Shown: positions 18,182 to 27,445 of the stretch, one piece after another | Layout of the letters: each line of letters begins with the position of its first letter | How positions within the stretch are numbered: position 1 is the first letter of the stretch | Origin: Kluyvera sichuanensis | GTDB taxonomy: Bacteria > Pseudomonadota > Gammaproteobacteria > Enterobacterales > Enterobacteriaceae | NCBI RefSeq assembly: GCF_014218705.1 | Contig: NZ_JABBJF010000002.1 | Location: 310,001-374,000, forward strand | Direction: 5' to 3' | DNA length: 64,000 nt | Translations under genes and position numbers: made by a program | The notes under the pieces: model-generated | Database searches by the model: none | What the model saw: only the letters and a program-made list of their open reading frames with translations | Told to the model about the DNA's origin: nothing

Positions 18182-18917
18182 CGAACAGCATATTCAGCTC
18201 TGCAATTGGCTCACCGCCGCGACGTTCAAGAAATGCCAGAACCCGCTGCGGCGAGCCATTCAAAATCCGCTCCTCGGGAAACCCACTCTCCACCAGCAGA
18301 GGCTGACAGGCGCTGAAATCGCCCAATGCAAAGGCACTGTGCGAGTCCGTGCCCAGCGACAGCAGGCCCCCCTCATCGCGCACCGCCGCCACAATTCGGC
18401 GACAGTTGCCTTCGCTTCCCCGTCGGGAATGCAGAAACGAGGCGTTGTTCACCTCCAGCGCCACATCATATTCACGGGCGGCGGCAACGACCGCAGGAAT
18501 ATCAATCGGGTATTCCGGGTTGCCCGGATGGCTAATGATATGCACCTTACCGCTGGCGATAACCGCAATCATCGCCTTGGTATTCGTCACCACGTCAGCC
18601 GGGGTGAAAACCTGCTTATGAAAACCAGCGATAATAAGGTCCAACGCGCTACGCATTTTATCGCTACAGTCGGTTTCGCCGTTAGCTTTGATGTTGGCTT
18701 CAATCCCACGTAGCAGACCCACGCCCTCCACCACTCTCGGCAGAATGCGCATATTATTAAAGTGAAATGCATGAGGCGCATCGACCATCTCTGGGCCGTG
18801 ATCGGTAATGGCAATTAGCCGGATACCCTTGCGCACGGCGGCGGCGAGATAATCGTGAACGGTACTGTACGCATGGGTGCTGGCCACGGTATGCAGATGT
18901 AAATCGACGTTGAACAT
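18168..18917 (-). CDS. YcdX-like PHP-domain phosphatase
   Basis: A 249-aa PHP metallophosphoesterase closely similar to E. coli YcdX (245 aa). The trinuclear metal site is visible: [15 protein letters not shown] (5-19), [29 protein letters not shown] and GTDSHSAF. YcdX has phosphatase activity with a three-zinc centre; its natural substrate is not known. Here it is the last gene of the HAD-tkt-PHP block, so a sugar-phosphate substrate is plausible. A terminator-like hairpin separates it from tkt; RBS AGGAGGAGCC is strong. Confidence 0.88.
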   Translation of the reverse strand: MFNVDLHLHTVASTHAYSTVHDYLAAAVRKGIRLIAITDHGPEMVDAPHAFHFNNMRILPRVVEGVGLLRGIEANIKANGETDCSDKMRSALDLIIAGFHKQVFTPADVVTNTKAMIAVIASGKVHIISHPGNPEYPIDIPAVVAAAREYDVALEVNNASFLHSRRGSEGNCRRIVAAVRDEGGLLSLGTDSHSAFALGDFSACQPLLVESGFPEERILNGSPQRVLAFLERRGGEPIAELNMLFAKDR

Positions 18918-18931
18918 GGCTCCTCCTGGGT

Positions 18932-18956
18932 GAAAAGAGCCCCCACGAGCGGGGGC
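18932..18956 (-). terminator. Terminator or attenuator between the transketolase and PHP genes
   Basis: On the minus strand, stem GCCCCC / GGGGGC (18956-18951 and 18944-18939) with a 6-base loop is followed by TCTTTTC. It lies between the tkt stop (18965) and the PHP start (18917), so it should reduce PHP expression relative to tkt. Confidence 0.65.
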
Positions 18957-18964
18957 CTGCGTGA

Positions 18965-20959
18965 TTACGCCAGCAACGCTTTGGCCTGACGTACCACGGC
19001 CTCAGTGGTGATACCAAAAGCTTCATACAGCTGTTCTGCGGGTGCCGACTCGCCAAAGCCGTGCATGCCAATAATCGCCCCACCCAGCCCGGTGTATTTA
19101 AACCAGTAATCGGTGATACCGGCTTCGACCGCCACACGTGCGGTCACCGCGGCTGGCAGCACCGATTCACGATAGGCTGCATCCTGCTTATCAAAGCGGT
19201 CGGTACAGGGCATCGATACCACACGAGCGCGGATGCCTTCGCTGGTCAGTTGCTGCCAGGCGGCTACGGCCAACTCCACTTCTGAGCCGGTGGCAATCAG
19301 AATCACCTGCGACTCTCCCTCACCGCCCTTCAGTACGTAGCCACCCCGAGCAATGTCCTGAATTTGCTGCCAGGTACGCTCCGGTTGGGTCAAGTTCTGC
19401 CGTGAGAGGATCAGCGCCGTCGGCCCGTCAGTTCGTTCCACCCCTTGTTTCCACGCCATGGCGGTCTCAACCTGGCAGCACGGTCGCCACACGCTGAGGT
19501 TCGGCGTCAGACGCAGCGAAGCAATCTGTTCCACCGGTTGATGCGTCGGTCCATCCTCCCCCAGACCAATCGAATCGTGGGTATAGACCATCACGTGGCG
19601 CTGCTTCATCAGCGCCGCCATGCGCACCGCGTTGCGGGCATACTCAACGAACATCAGGAAAGTGGAGGTATAAGGCAGAAAACCACCGTGCAGCGCAATG
19701 CCGTTAGCAATAGCCGTCATGCCAAACTCGCGAACGCCATAGTGAATATAGTTACCGTCGCTATCTTCATTGATAGCTTTCGAACCAGACCATAGCGTCA
19801 GATTGCTGGGGGCTAAATCTGCCGAACCGCCAAGAAATTCCGGCAGCAGCTGGCCGAAGGCCTCAATGGCATTTTGCGACGCTTTACGGCTGGCAATCTT
19901 CGCCGGTTTGGCCTGCAGGCGCTCAATAAAGGCCTGCGATTTTGCCTTGAACTCTGCGGGAAGGTCGCCGTTCAGACGGCGAGTCAGTTCGGCTGCCAAC
20001 TCTGGGAAAGCTTGCGCATAGGCGGCAAATTTATGCTGCCACTGAGACTCTTTCGCTTCACCGGCTTCTTTGGCATTCCAGTGCGCATAAATTTCAGAGG
20101 GAATATCAAACGGTGCATAGGGCCAGTTCAACGCTTCGCGGGTGGCAGCAATTTCAGCCTCGCCGAGCGGTGCGCCGTGGACATCATGGGTGCCCGCTTT
20201 ATTCGGCGAACCAAAACCAATCACCGTTTTACACATCAGCAAAGAAGGCTTATCCGTCTGCGCGCGGGCGGCTTCGACGGCACGTTGTATCGCCTGGGCA
20301 TCGTGACCATCAACGTCACGCACCACGTGCCAGCCGTAAGCTTCAAAACGCAGAGCGGTATCGTCGGTGAACCAGCCCTCTACATGACCGTCAATCGAGA
20401 TACCGTTATCGTCATAAAACGCCACCAGTTTACCCAGCTTTAGCGTCCCCGCCAGCGAGCAGACTTCATGCGAAATCCCCTCCATCATGCAGCCATCGCC
20501 CATAAAAACGTAGGTAAAGTGATCAATCACTTCATGGTTGGGGCGGTTAAACTGCGCCGCCAGCGTTTTCTCGGCAATCGCCATTCCCACGGCGTTGGCA
20601 ATGCCCTGCCCCAGCGGGCCAGTGGTAGTTTCGACGCCTGCGGTATAGCCTACTTCCGGGTGCCCCGGTGTTTTTGAGTGCAGTTGGCGGAAGTTTTTCA
20701 GCTCACTCAGCGGCAAATCATAGCCGGTAAGGTGCAGCAGGCTGTAGATAAGCATCGAACCGTGGCCATTCGACAACACAAAGCGATCGCGGTTTGCCCA
20801 GCACGGGTTCGCCGGGTTGTGGTTGAGAAAGTCCCGCCACAGCACCTCCGCAATATCCGCCATCCCCATCGGCGCGCCGGGGTGACCCGATTTCGCCTGC
20901 TGCACCGCATCAATGCTAAGAAAGCGAATTGCATTCGCCAGCGTTTTTTTAGCGATCAT
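18965..20959 (-). CDS. Transketolase (additional copy in sugar cluster)
   Basis: Thiamine-diphosphate enzyme moving C2 ketol units between sugar phosphates. Start at 20959 gives 664 aa (E. coli TktA 663). Key stretches are [18 protein letters not shown], the TPP/Mg motif [12 protein letters not shown]...[24 protein letters not shown] with the catalytic His, the transketolase motif [13 protein letters not shown] and [15 protein letters not shown]. It appears fully functional and near TktA/TktB in sequence, but its setting shows it is a cluster-specific copy. Its start overlaps the end of the HAD gene by 11 bases. Confidence 0.93.
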   Translation of the reverse strand: MIAKKTLANAIRFLSIDAVQQAKSGHPGAPMGMADIAEVLWRDFLNHNPANPCWANRDRFVLSNGHGSMLIYSLLHLTGYDLPLSELKNFRQLHSKTPGHPEVGYTAGVETTTGPLGQGIANAVGMAIAEKTLAAQFNRPNHEVIDHFTYVFMGDGCMMEGISHEVCSLAGTLKLGKLVAFYDDNGISIDGHVEGWFTDDTALRFEAYGWHVVRDVDGHDAQAIQRAVEAARAQTDKPSLLMCKTVIGFGSPNKAGTHDVHGAPLGEAEIAATREALNWPYAPFDIPSEIYAHWNAKEAGEAKESQWQHKFAAYAQAFPELAAELTRRLNGDLPAEFKAKSQAFIERLQAKPAKIASRKASQNAIEAFGQLLPEFLGGSADLAPSNLTLWSGSKAINEDSDGNYIHYGVREFGMTAIANGIALHGGFLPYTSTFLMFVEYARNAVRMAALMKQRHVMVYTHDSIGLGEDGPTHQPVEQIASLRLTPNLSVWRPCCQVETAMAWKQGVERTDGPTALILSRQNLTQPERTWQQIQDIARGGYVLKGGEGESQVILIATGSEVELAVAAWQQLTSEGIRARVVSMPCTDRFDKQDAAYRESVLPAAVTARVAVEAGITDYWFKYTGLGGAIIGMHGFGESAPAEQLYEAFGITTEAVVRQAKALLA

Positions 20960-21626
20960 GACCTGCTCCATTTTCAATTCTGAGGAAAAATTCGGCCCCG
21001 CCTTTATGGCTGACGGAGAGATTCTGGTAGTGCGGAATGGTGGCGAAAGTGTCTATATCGTGGGTAGCAGACTGCGCGGTAAGCACTTCAACCACCACGC
21101 CTTGTGCCGCCTGTGCCGACAGTAGCCCAGCGTGAGAATCCTCCAACGCCACGCAGTGAGAAGCGGGAATGTTCAAGCGCTGTGCCCCCAGCAGAAAGGG
21201 CTCCGGGTCGGGCTTGCCGCGGGTAATATCTTCGCTGGTGACCAGGACGTCAGGGAAAGGCAGCCCCGCGTGGTGAATACGCGCCGAGGCCACCTTAAGC
21301 GAGCCCGACGTGACAATAGCCCAGGGGACATTGAGCGTATTGAGCGACTGCAGAAACGCCACAGCGCCGGGCACCGGCGTAATGCCCTCCACATGGCTGG
21401 TTTCATACGCTTCGAGCGCCAGAAACTCCTGCTCAATCACCGCATCGCTCGCTTCCGGCATAAAATGGCGCAGCGTGATGACCGCCGGTTTACCGTGCAG
21501 GTAATGACGCACCGCCTGCGCGCTGACCCCCTTCCGCACCGCCCAGGCGCTCCATGAGGCCTCAACAAAATCCAGCGAGTTCACCAACGTGCCGTCTAAA
21601 TCAAAGAGCAGTCCACGAAAATGCAT
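20949..21626 (-). CDS. HAD-family sugar phosphatase, YfbT/HxpA-like
   Basis: A 225-aa beta-phosphoglucomutase-type HAD hydrolase. Motif [11 protein letters not shown] (8-17), motif II VTSGS, motif [11 protein letters not shown] and motif IV LEDSHAG are intact. It resembles E. coli YfbT, which hydrolyses hexose and pentose phosphates. A start four codons upstream (21638) is also possible. First gene of the block HAD-tkt-PHP, divergent from PTS operon 2. It may remove a toxic or dead-end sugar phosphate made by the PTS. Confidence 0.85.
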   Translation of the reverse strand: MHFRGLLFDLDGTLVNSLDFVEASWSAWAVRKGVSAQAVRHYLHGKPAVITLRHFMPEASDAVIEQEFLALEAYETSHVEGITPVPGAVAFLQSLNTLNVPWAIVTSGSLKVASARIHHAGLPFPDVLVTSEDITRGKPDPEPFLLGAQRLNIPASHCVALEDSHAGLLSAQAAQGVVVEVLTAQSATHDIDTFATIPHYQNLSVSHKGGAEFFLRIENGAGHDR

Positions 21627-21756
21627 ATTTTTCACCATCAGCCGTCAATAACATTCTTTATTTTTATCGCAACCAGCGATGATGAATAAATATAAATAAA
21701 GTGGTTTTTATAGTAATTCCGTTATCACAATTTCATTTCCCGGCATTCAAAATAAT

Positions 21757-21824
21757 TTTTATGATTAGGGTCACAAAATAATTATCAGGCTATTTTTTTC
21801 AAGAAAATGTCACTTTTTTTCTAT
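21757..21824 (+). promoter_or_regulatory. Class I CRP-type promoter of PTS operon 2
   Basis: CRP-like site TATGA-N6-TCACA (21760-21775, 22-base frame 21757-21778) and core promoter TTTTCA, 17 bases, TTCTAT (-10 at 21819-21824). The block 21785-21824 is 32/40 identical to 14211-14250 before PTS operon 1, with the CRP-like site at the same spacing. The rest of the 21627-21925 region is AT-rich and must hold the divergent HAD-tkt promoter, which I cannot place. Confidence 0.65.
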
Positions 21825-21925
21825 TCAAACTGCAAGGCGAACGGTCAAGGATAGATACATGAAATGCAGGCAGCGTTCTGCAAAGCAAAATTAACCCGCA
21901 TTGGCGAAAAGTTTTGGGAGTGGTT

Positions 21926-24436
21926 ATGTCGGAATTGATTACCTATCAGTGTGAGCTCAAGGAAGGTATCCATGCCAGACCGGCAGGACATATTGAGCGC
22001 CTTTGTAACACCTTTCAATCTGAGGTGTGCTGGAAGAATATCCGTACCGGGTTACAGGGCAGCGCCAAAAGCGCACTCTCTCTCGTCGCCACCGATACGT
22101 TGCTGAACGACGATTGCGAAATTACCCTCAGCGGCCCAGACGCCCACACCGCAGCGTCTGAGCTCTCCGCGCTGTTGAAAAAGCTCCCGCAGTTTGAGGT
22201 TGTTTCAGCAGAAGAAACGCAGGCACCCGCCGGCTATCTTCCCCGCTCACTACGCGAAACCCAGCTCAGTTTTATTCAGGGTTCGCGTATCAGCGGCGGC
22301 GTAGCCATTGCCCGTCCGGTTGTGGTCCAGAGCCTGAGCTTTGACGACATTATGGCACGAGCCCCGATGAAAACCGGTGCCGCCGCCGAGGAAAAAAAGG
22401 CGCTGAAAGCCGGTATTGAAGCTTTAAAACAGGCCAAACTGGATGCGCTGGAAAGTAAAGTCGGCGTCGAGCACGATATTATCCAGGCGCATTTATCCAT
22501 TATTACCGATAGCGCATTCCAGGAAGCGATAGTTCACTTTATTGATAATGGTGAAAATAACTGGCGCGCCATCGTATTAGCGGCAATGGATTTCTGCGAA
22601 ATACTTAACCGCTCATCCAGTAAATATATAAAAGAACGGGTTCTGGATGTACTGGATATTACCTGTCAGTTGCTGACGACCGTTTATGGCGAGCATGCTC
22701 TGCCTCAAAATGGCCTTGAACTTAGCGCGCCGTCTATTATTTTTGCTGATAGCCTGACACCGAGTAAATTTCTCAGCATTAATAAAAAGATGCTCGCAGG
22801 CATGGTTCTTACCGCCACCGGCAAAACATCACATACCGCGATCCTTGCCCGCTCGCTAGGTATCCCGACGCTGACTGATATCGATTTTTCGATGCTTAAC
22901 CTGCAACCGCAGCAGGACATTATCATTGACGGCGACCCGGCTATCTTAGTCACCGCGCCTGATGAGCAGGTGCTGCGTTATTACCGCAACGAAATGGCGG
23001 TACAGCATACGATGCAACAGCAGATGCTGAGCAACGTCCATCAGGCCGCGATCACCGCCGACGGCCATCATCTTGAAATAGCCGCCAATATTGCCAGTTT
23101 CGAAGAAGCCGAGGCCGCGTTTAATAACGGTGCTGAGGGAATCGGTCTGTTCCGTACCGAAATGTCGTTCATGGACCGAGAAACGCCGCCGGACTACGCC
23201 GAGTTGGCCGAACTTTATACCCGCGTAATGGCCTGCGCCAACGGTAAGCCGGTTATTTTCCGCACCTTTGATATCGGCGGCGATAAACCCGTCGACTACC
23301 TGAATCTCGGTGACGAAGAGAACCCGTTCCTCGGCTACCGCGCGGTGCGTACCTATCCGCGCTATCGCGAGCTATTTGCAATGCAACTCAAGGCCATTCT
23401 CAGCGCATCGGCCACGGGTAACGCGAAAGTGATGATCCCGATGATTGCCAGCGTGGAAGAGATTATCTGGTGTCGTGAGGTGCTTGAGTCCGTCAAACAG
23501 ACGATGCGTGAGGAAGGATTACCGTTCAACGATGCTATCTCGCTCGGCGTGATGCTGGAAGTGCCGTCCGTTATCTTCGCCATTCCTGAAATGGCCGAAT
23601 ACGCCGACTTCTTTAGCGTTGGCAGCAACGATCTGACGCAGTACTTTTTCGCCGCCGACCGCGGTAATTCACAGGTAGCGAACGTCTATGACAACTATGC
23701 ATCGTCCTTCCTGCGTGCGTTGCAGTTTGCCATTGATGAAGTACACCGTGCCGGGAAATGGATTGGCCTGTGCGGCGAACTGGGCGCCAGCAAAGATTTT
23801 CTGCCGCTGCTCACCGGCATGGGGTTCGACGAACTCAGCATGAGTGGAACCGCAATCCCCGGCGTGAAGCACGCGCTGCGTGAACTCAACTTTGCACAAT
23901 GCCAGTTGCTGGCGCTGGAGGCCCTCGCGCTGACCCGTTCCGCCGCGGTGAAAGCCGCGCTTCAGGCTCCCGCGGTGAAGGCAGAAAGCCAGAAACCGAT
24001 TCTCGCGCCGGAATTTATTCTCTTTAATCTTGATGCCCAGGATAAAAACGAAGCCATCAAGAAAATGACCGATAACCTTTGGCTACACCATCGCACCGAC
24101 AGCCGGGAGCGTCTGTGCGACGACATCTGGACGCGGGAGGACTCGTTCTCCACCGCCGTCGGCTACGGTTTTGCCATTCCACATACCAAATCTGACCATA
24201 TTACCGATTCGACCATCAGTATGGCGACGCTGGAAACCCCTATTACCTGGGGCGACCAGCAGGTGGAAACCGTTTTTATGCTCACGGTCAGCAAATCTGC
24301 CGACCCCAATGCGCATATGAAATATTTCTCCACCCTCGCCCGTAAATTAATGAAAGAGGAATTCCGCAATGAAATAAAAAATGCCGATAGCGTCGACGTA
24401 CTCTACAACCTGATGACCAGAACCTTAGACGTATAA
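21926..24436 (+). CDS. Multidomain PTS phosphoryl-transfer protein HPr-Enzyme I-EIIA (FryA/PtsA type)
   Basis: Start at 21926 (GGGAG upstream) gives 836 aa. Domains: HPr 1-90 (GIHARPAGH, His16); Enzyme I about 115-680 with swivel motif GKTSHTAILARSL (His303), PEP-site stretches GIGLFRTEM (Arg410), FRTFDIGGDKP, GVMLEVPS, GSNDLTQY and catalytic Cys616 in GLCGELGAS; then an Ala-rich linker (about 673-690) and EIIA(Fru) 695-836 with GYGFAIPHTK (His753). The protein can take phosphate from PEP to EIIB without the general PTS, like E. coli FryA and PtsA. First gene of operon 2: EIIB, EIIC, GatZ-like, transaldolase. Confidence 0.93.
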   Translation: MSELITYQCELKEGIHARPAGHIERLCNTFQSEVCWKNIRTGLQGSAKSALSLVATDTLLNDDCEITLSGPDAHTAASELSALLKKLPQFEVVSAEETQAPAGYLPRSLRETQLSFIQGSRISGGVAIARPVVVQSLSFDDIMARAPMKTGAAAEEKKALKAGIEALKQAKLDALESKVGVEHDIIQAHLSIITDSAFQEAIVHFIDNGENNWRAIVLAAMDFCEILNRSSSKYIKERVLDVLDITCQLLTTVYGEHALPQNGLELSAPSIIFADSLTPSKFLSINKKMLAGMVLTATGKTSHTAILARSLGIPTLTDIDFSMLNLQPQQDIIIDGDPAILVTAPDEQVLRYYRNEMAVQHTMQQQMLSNVHQAAITADGHHLEIAANIASFEEAEAAFNNGAEGIGLFRTEMSFMDRETPPDYAELAELYTRVMACANGKPVIFRTFDIGGDKPVDYLNLGDEENPFLGYRAVRTYPRYRELFAMQLKAILSASATGNAKVMIPMIASVEEIIWCREVLESVKQTMREEGLPFNDAISLGVMLEVPSVIFAIPEMAEYADFFSVGSNDLTQYFFAADRGNSQVANVYDNYASSFLRALQFAIDEVHRAGKWIGLCGELGASKDFLPLLTGMGFDELSMSGTAIPGVKHALRELNFAQCQLLALEALALTRSAAVKAALQAPAVKAESQKPILAPEFILFNLDAQDKNEAIKKMTDNLWLHHRTDSRERLCDDIWTREDSFSTAVGYGFAIPHTKSDHITDSTISMATLETPITWGDQQVETVFMLTVSKSADPNAHMKYFSTLARKLMKEEFRNEIKNADSVDVLYNLMTRTLDV

Positions 24437-24497
24437 CTTCATGGTCTCGAATTAGAAAGTTAAATAAACAGCCAAAATAAAAAATCAGGAGTCACTC

Positions 24498-24818
24498 ATG
24501 AAAATTGTCGGAGTTGCTGCATGTATTACCGGTGTTGCTCATACCTATATGGCGCAGGAAGCCATTGAGCAAGAATGTAAAAAACGCGGTTACGACGTAA
24601 AGGTCGAAACCCAGGGTGGCATGGGCATTGAGAATGAATTAACCGAAGACGAAATCGCCGAAGCCGATGTGGTGATCCTGGCGATTGCCATCGGCATCGA
24701 AGGCGTTGAGCGCTTTGAAGAAAAAGAAGATGCCGGGCTGGTGATTTCACTCAACCCTGCCGAAGTCGTGCGCGACCCTGCGGCGATTATCGATAAAGCT
24801 GAAAAGCTAGCGAGTTAA
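24498..24818 (+). CDS. PTS fructose-type EIIB component (operon 2)
   Basis: A 106-aa cytoplasmic EIIB. The phosphorylated Cys lies in [19 protein letters not shown] (residue 9), followed by VETQGGMGIENELTE, typical of fructose-family EIIB. RBS CAGGAGTCACTC precedes the ATG. It is a paralogue of the EIIB at 17795 without the amino-terminal extension. Confidence 0.93.
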   Translation: MKIVGVAACITGVAHTYMAQEAIEQECKKRGYDVKVETQGGMGIENELTEDEIAEADVVILAIAIGIEGVERFEEKEDAGLVISLNPAEVVRDPAAIIDKAEKLAS

Positions 24819-24827
24819 TTTAAGCGA

Positions 24828-24861
24828 CCTTTCCCGGATTTATTTCGGCATCCGGGAAGGG
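24828..24861 (+). other. mRNA hairpin between EIIB and EIIC of operon 2
   Basis: A stem of about 12 base pairs with one wobble pair (24828-24839 with 24850-24861; core TTCCCGGAT/ATCCGGGAA). No T-run follows, so it is more likely a processing or stabilising hairpin within the operon than a terminator. Confidence 0.5.
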
Positions 24862-24989
24862 AAATAAAACGTAATTTAATTTCTGCGAACCCGTTATCTC
24901 TCTAACCAGACATTCATGTCTGGGGGATTACGACACCCTGAATCTGGCGTGTGCCTAATAAAAAATAGCGGGAACCAGGAGGATTGAAA

Positions 24990-26093
24990 ATGTCGGAAAA
25001 TATGAAAGCCGTAAAGGATGAGCTGGTTAAAGCGTTTAGCACCGGTGTGTCATACATGATGCCGGTGGTGGTGGTTGGCGGGATCTGCCTGGCGCTGTCA
25101 CTGGTCGGCGGCGAGCCGGTCGCGGGTAAAGGGATGGTGGTCACTAACCCATTCTTACTGAATCTGGGCGCTATCGGCAGCGCGGGTCTGGGGATGATGA
25201 TCCCGGTGCTCGCCGCTTATATCGCCTACTCCATCGCTGGCAAACCTGGGCTGACGCCGGGGGTGATTACCGGCTTTATGGCCAGCACACCGCTGGGTGC
25301 CGATCACGTGGTGACCGGGTTCCTCGGGGCGATGCTGCTCGGTATTCTCAGCGGCTACGTCGCGAAATGGATTAAAACCTGGAAGGTTGGCAAGGCGCTG
25401 ATGCCGGTCATGCCAATCATGATTATCCCTATCGTCTCAACCTGCATCGTCGGCATGCTCTACCTGTACGTTCTGATTGGGCCAATTGGCGCCGCCATGA
25501 AATGGCTGGTTTCCATGCTCTCCAATATGCAGGGCAGCAGCGGCATCGTACTGGGGCTAATCCTTGGCGCCATGGCAGCCTTCGATATGGGTGGCCCGGT
25601 CAACAAAACCGCGACCGCCTTCACCCTGGCGCTGATGGCAGAAGGCATTTACGGCCCGAACGGCGCTTACCGTATTGCCTGCGCTATTCCACCGCTGGGT
25701 ATCGCCCTCTCTACGTTCATTTCGCAGCGCAAATGGGCCGAGGATGAACGCCGCATGGGCACCTCCGCCGCCTTTATGGGCCTTATCGGAATTACCGAAG
25801 GCGCTATTCCCTTCGCGGTGAAAAACCTCAAGACCGTTTTGCCTTCAATCATTATCGGCAGCGCCGTCGGTGCGGGCCTGGCGATGGTTCACGGCGTGGA
25901 GTCGATGGTACCGCACGGCGGATTAATCGCCATCGCGGGCGTCAATAAAGCCCCGCTGTGGTACGTCCTCGATATGGCCATCGGCGTCATTGTTACCGCC
26001 ATCTGCCTGCATATTTTGCGTCCAAATATTAGCGAGCCGGTGAAGAAAACCGACGCTAAAAAAACTGTCACTTCAGATATGAATAAAGCCTAA
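24990..26093 (+). CDS. PTS fructose-type EIIC membrane component (operon 2)
   Basis: A 367-aa permease; ATG at 24990 follows CCAGGAGGATTGAAA. It has the fructose-EIIC signature STGVSYMMPVVVVGGICLAL, the DMGGPVNK loop and the GITEGAIPFAV motif, with about nine membrane segments and a lysine-rich cytoplasmic tail. It is paralogous to the EIIC at 15904 but clearly diverged, so the two may take different sugars or be alternative channels for one. The GatZ-like gene follows after 9 bases. Confidence 0.9.
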   Translation: MSENMKAVKDELVKAFSTGVSYMMPVVVVGGICLALSLVGGEPVAGKGMVVTNPFLLNLGAIGSAGLGMMIPVLAAYIAYSIAGKPGLTPGVITGFMASTPLGADHVVTGFLGAMLLGILSGYVAKWIKTWKVGKALMPVMPIMIIPIVSTCIVGMLYLYVLIGPIGAAMKWLVSMLSNMQGSSGIVLGLILGAMAAFDMGGPVNKTATAFTLALMAEGIYGPNGAYRIACAIPPLGIALSTFISQRKWAEDERRMGTSAAFMGLIGITEGAIPFAVKNLKTVLPSIIIGSAVGAGLAMVHGVESMVPHGGLIAIAGVNKAPLWYVLDMAIGVIVTAICLHILRPNISEPVKKTDAKKTVTSDMNKA

Positions 26094-26102
26094 GGAGTTG
26101 TC

Positions 26103-27356
26103 ATGAAAAACACCATGAAGCAGTACGTTGATTATATCGTTAAGGGTGGTAAGTCCACGATGCTGGGTATTGGCCCAATGTCTCCGGCGCTTATTCAGGC
26201 ATGTTTTGAATTAGGCAAAGAAAAAGATCTGCCGCTGATGTTTATTGCCAGCCGTAACCAGGTTGATGCCGATGAATTTGGCGCAGGCTACGTCAATAAC
26301 TGGGACCAGTTTCGCTTCGCTGCCGACCTGAAAGCGATGGCTGATAAAGTTGGATTCGACGGCGATTACTTCCTCTGCCGAGACCACGGCGGCCCATGGC
26401 AGCGCGATAAAGAGCGTAAAGACCATATTCCAGAAGCGCAGGCAATGGAACTGGCGCGCCGTTCCTACCAGATTGATATGGATGCGGGGTTCGATTTGTT
26501 GCACATCGACCCAACGAAAGACCCGTACGTCATGGGCAAAGTGATTGATATTGAGCTGGTATTAAGCCGCACCGTCGAGCTGATTCGCTTCTGCGAAGCG
26601 TATCGTCAGAAGAACAACCTGAAAGAGTTCTTCTACGAAGTGGGCACCGAAGAGACCAACGGCGGCCTGACCGATATCAGCGCCTACGAAGGCTTTATCA
26701 TTGAACTGAATAAGCGCCTGAACGACGAAGGACTGCCGCAGCCGCTGTTTATCGTCGGCCAGACCGGTACCCTGACCCGCCTGACCAAAAACGTAGGCCA
26801 CTTCAACGATACCCAGTCGGCGGAGCTGTCGGCTATCAGCACCCGCTACGGCGTGGGGCTAAAAGAGCACAACGGCGACTATCTGCCGGATGAAATTCTG
26901 CTTAAACATCCGGGCCTTGGGATCACCGCCATGAACGTCGCTCCGGCGTACGGCACCATTGAAACTCGCGCTTATCTGAAGCTCGCGGAAGTGGAAAAAG
27001 ATCTGGCGGCCAAAGGCTTTATTAAATCGGCATCAGATTTCAAAACCGTGCTGACCCGCGAGTGCGTGCTGAGCCACAAGTGGGAAAAATGGATGACCGA
27101 CGAGCATAAAAATAAATCTGAAGAGCAGATCTTCAGCGAGCCCGCGCTGCTGAAGGAGATTCTTGAGCTGAGCGGCCACTATAACTACGAAAAACCGGCG
27201 GTAGTGAAAGAGATGCAGACGATGTTTGCCAACCTGAAATCGTTCGGCGTTGAGCCAGAACGTTACGTGGTGAACAAAATTAAAGACATGATTCAGAACG
27301 AAGCCGAGTGCTTTAATATGCCAGGCCTGACCACCCGCGTGGCACAAGCCCGTTAA
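26103..27356 (+). CDS. GatZ/KbaZ-like (tagatose-bisphosphate aldolase subunit family) protein, possible ketose-phosphate epimerase
   Basis: A 417-aa protein of the GatZ/KbaZ family, a (beta/alpha)8 barrel. Family marks are KVGFDGDYFLCRDHGGPW (metal-binding Asp/His near residues 94-95), GFDLLHIDPTKD, FFYEVGTEETNGG and VGLKEHNGDYL. It is diverged from E. coli GatZ and KbaZ. In those systems the Z subunit needs the catalytic Y subunit; no Y gene is present here. Other members of this family are reported as ketose or ketose-6-phosphate 4-epimerases, so I favour an epimerase acting on the imported sugar phosphate. This is inference. RBS AAGGAG. Confidence 0.75.
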   Translation: MKNTMKQYVDYIVKGGKSTMLGIGPMSPALIQACFELGKEKDLPLMFIASRNQVDADEFGAGYVNNWDQFRFAADLKAMADKVGFDGDYFLCRDHGGPWQRDKERKDHIPEAQAMELARRSYQIDMDAGFDLLHIDPTKDPYVMGKVIDIELVLSRTVELIRFCEAYRQKNNLKEFFYEVGTEETNGGLTDISAYEGFIIELNKRLNDEGLPQPLFIVGQTGTLTRLTKNVGHFNDTQSAELSAISTRYGVGLKEHNGDYLPDEILLKHPGLGITAMNVAPAYGTIETRAYLKLAEVEKDLAAKGFIKSASDFKTVLTRECVLSHKWEKWMTDEHKNKSEEQIFSEPALLKEILELSGHYNYEKPAVVKEMQTMFANLKSFGVEPERYVVNKIKDMIQNEAECFNMPGLTTRVAQAR

Positions 27357-27375
27357 TGCCATAAAAAATAACGTC

Positions 27376-27409
27376 GTAGGCCGGATAAGCGAAGCGCCAT
27401 CCGGCCTAC
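27376..27409. repeat. REP-like palindromic element
   Basis: Perfect inverted repeat with 11-base arms: GTAGGCCGGAT (27376-27386) and ATCCGGCCTAC (27399-27409) around AAGCGAAGCGCC. It resembles enterobacterial REP sequences. It lies inside PTS operon 2 between the GatZ-like and transaldolase genes, where it may set relative mRNA levels. Confidence 0.8.
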
Positions 27410-27445
27410 TCCTTACTCGCGACCCAATAAAAACAGGTACTGGTT

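Noticed and set aside
27376-27409. Palindrome between the GatZ-like and transaldolase genes as an attachment site or operator.
   Set aside because: The sequence is of the REP class, which explains it better.
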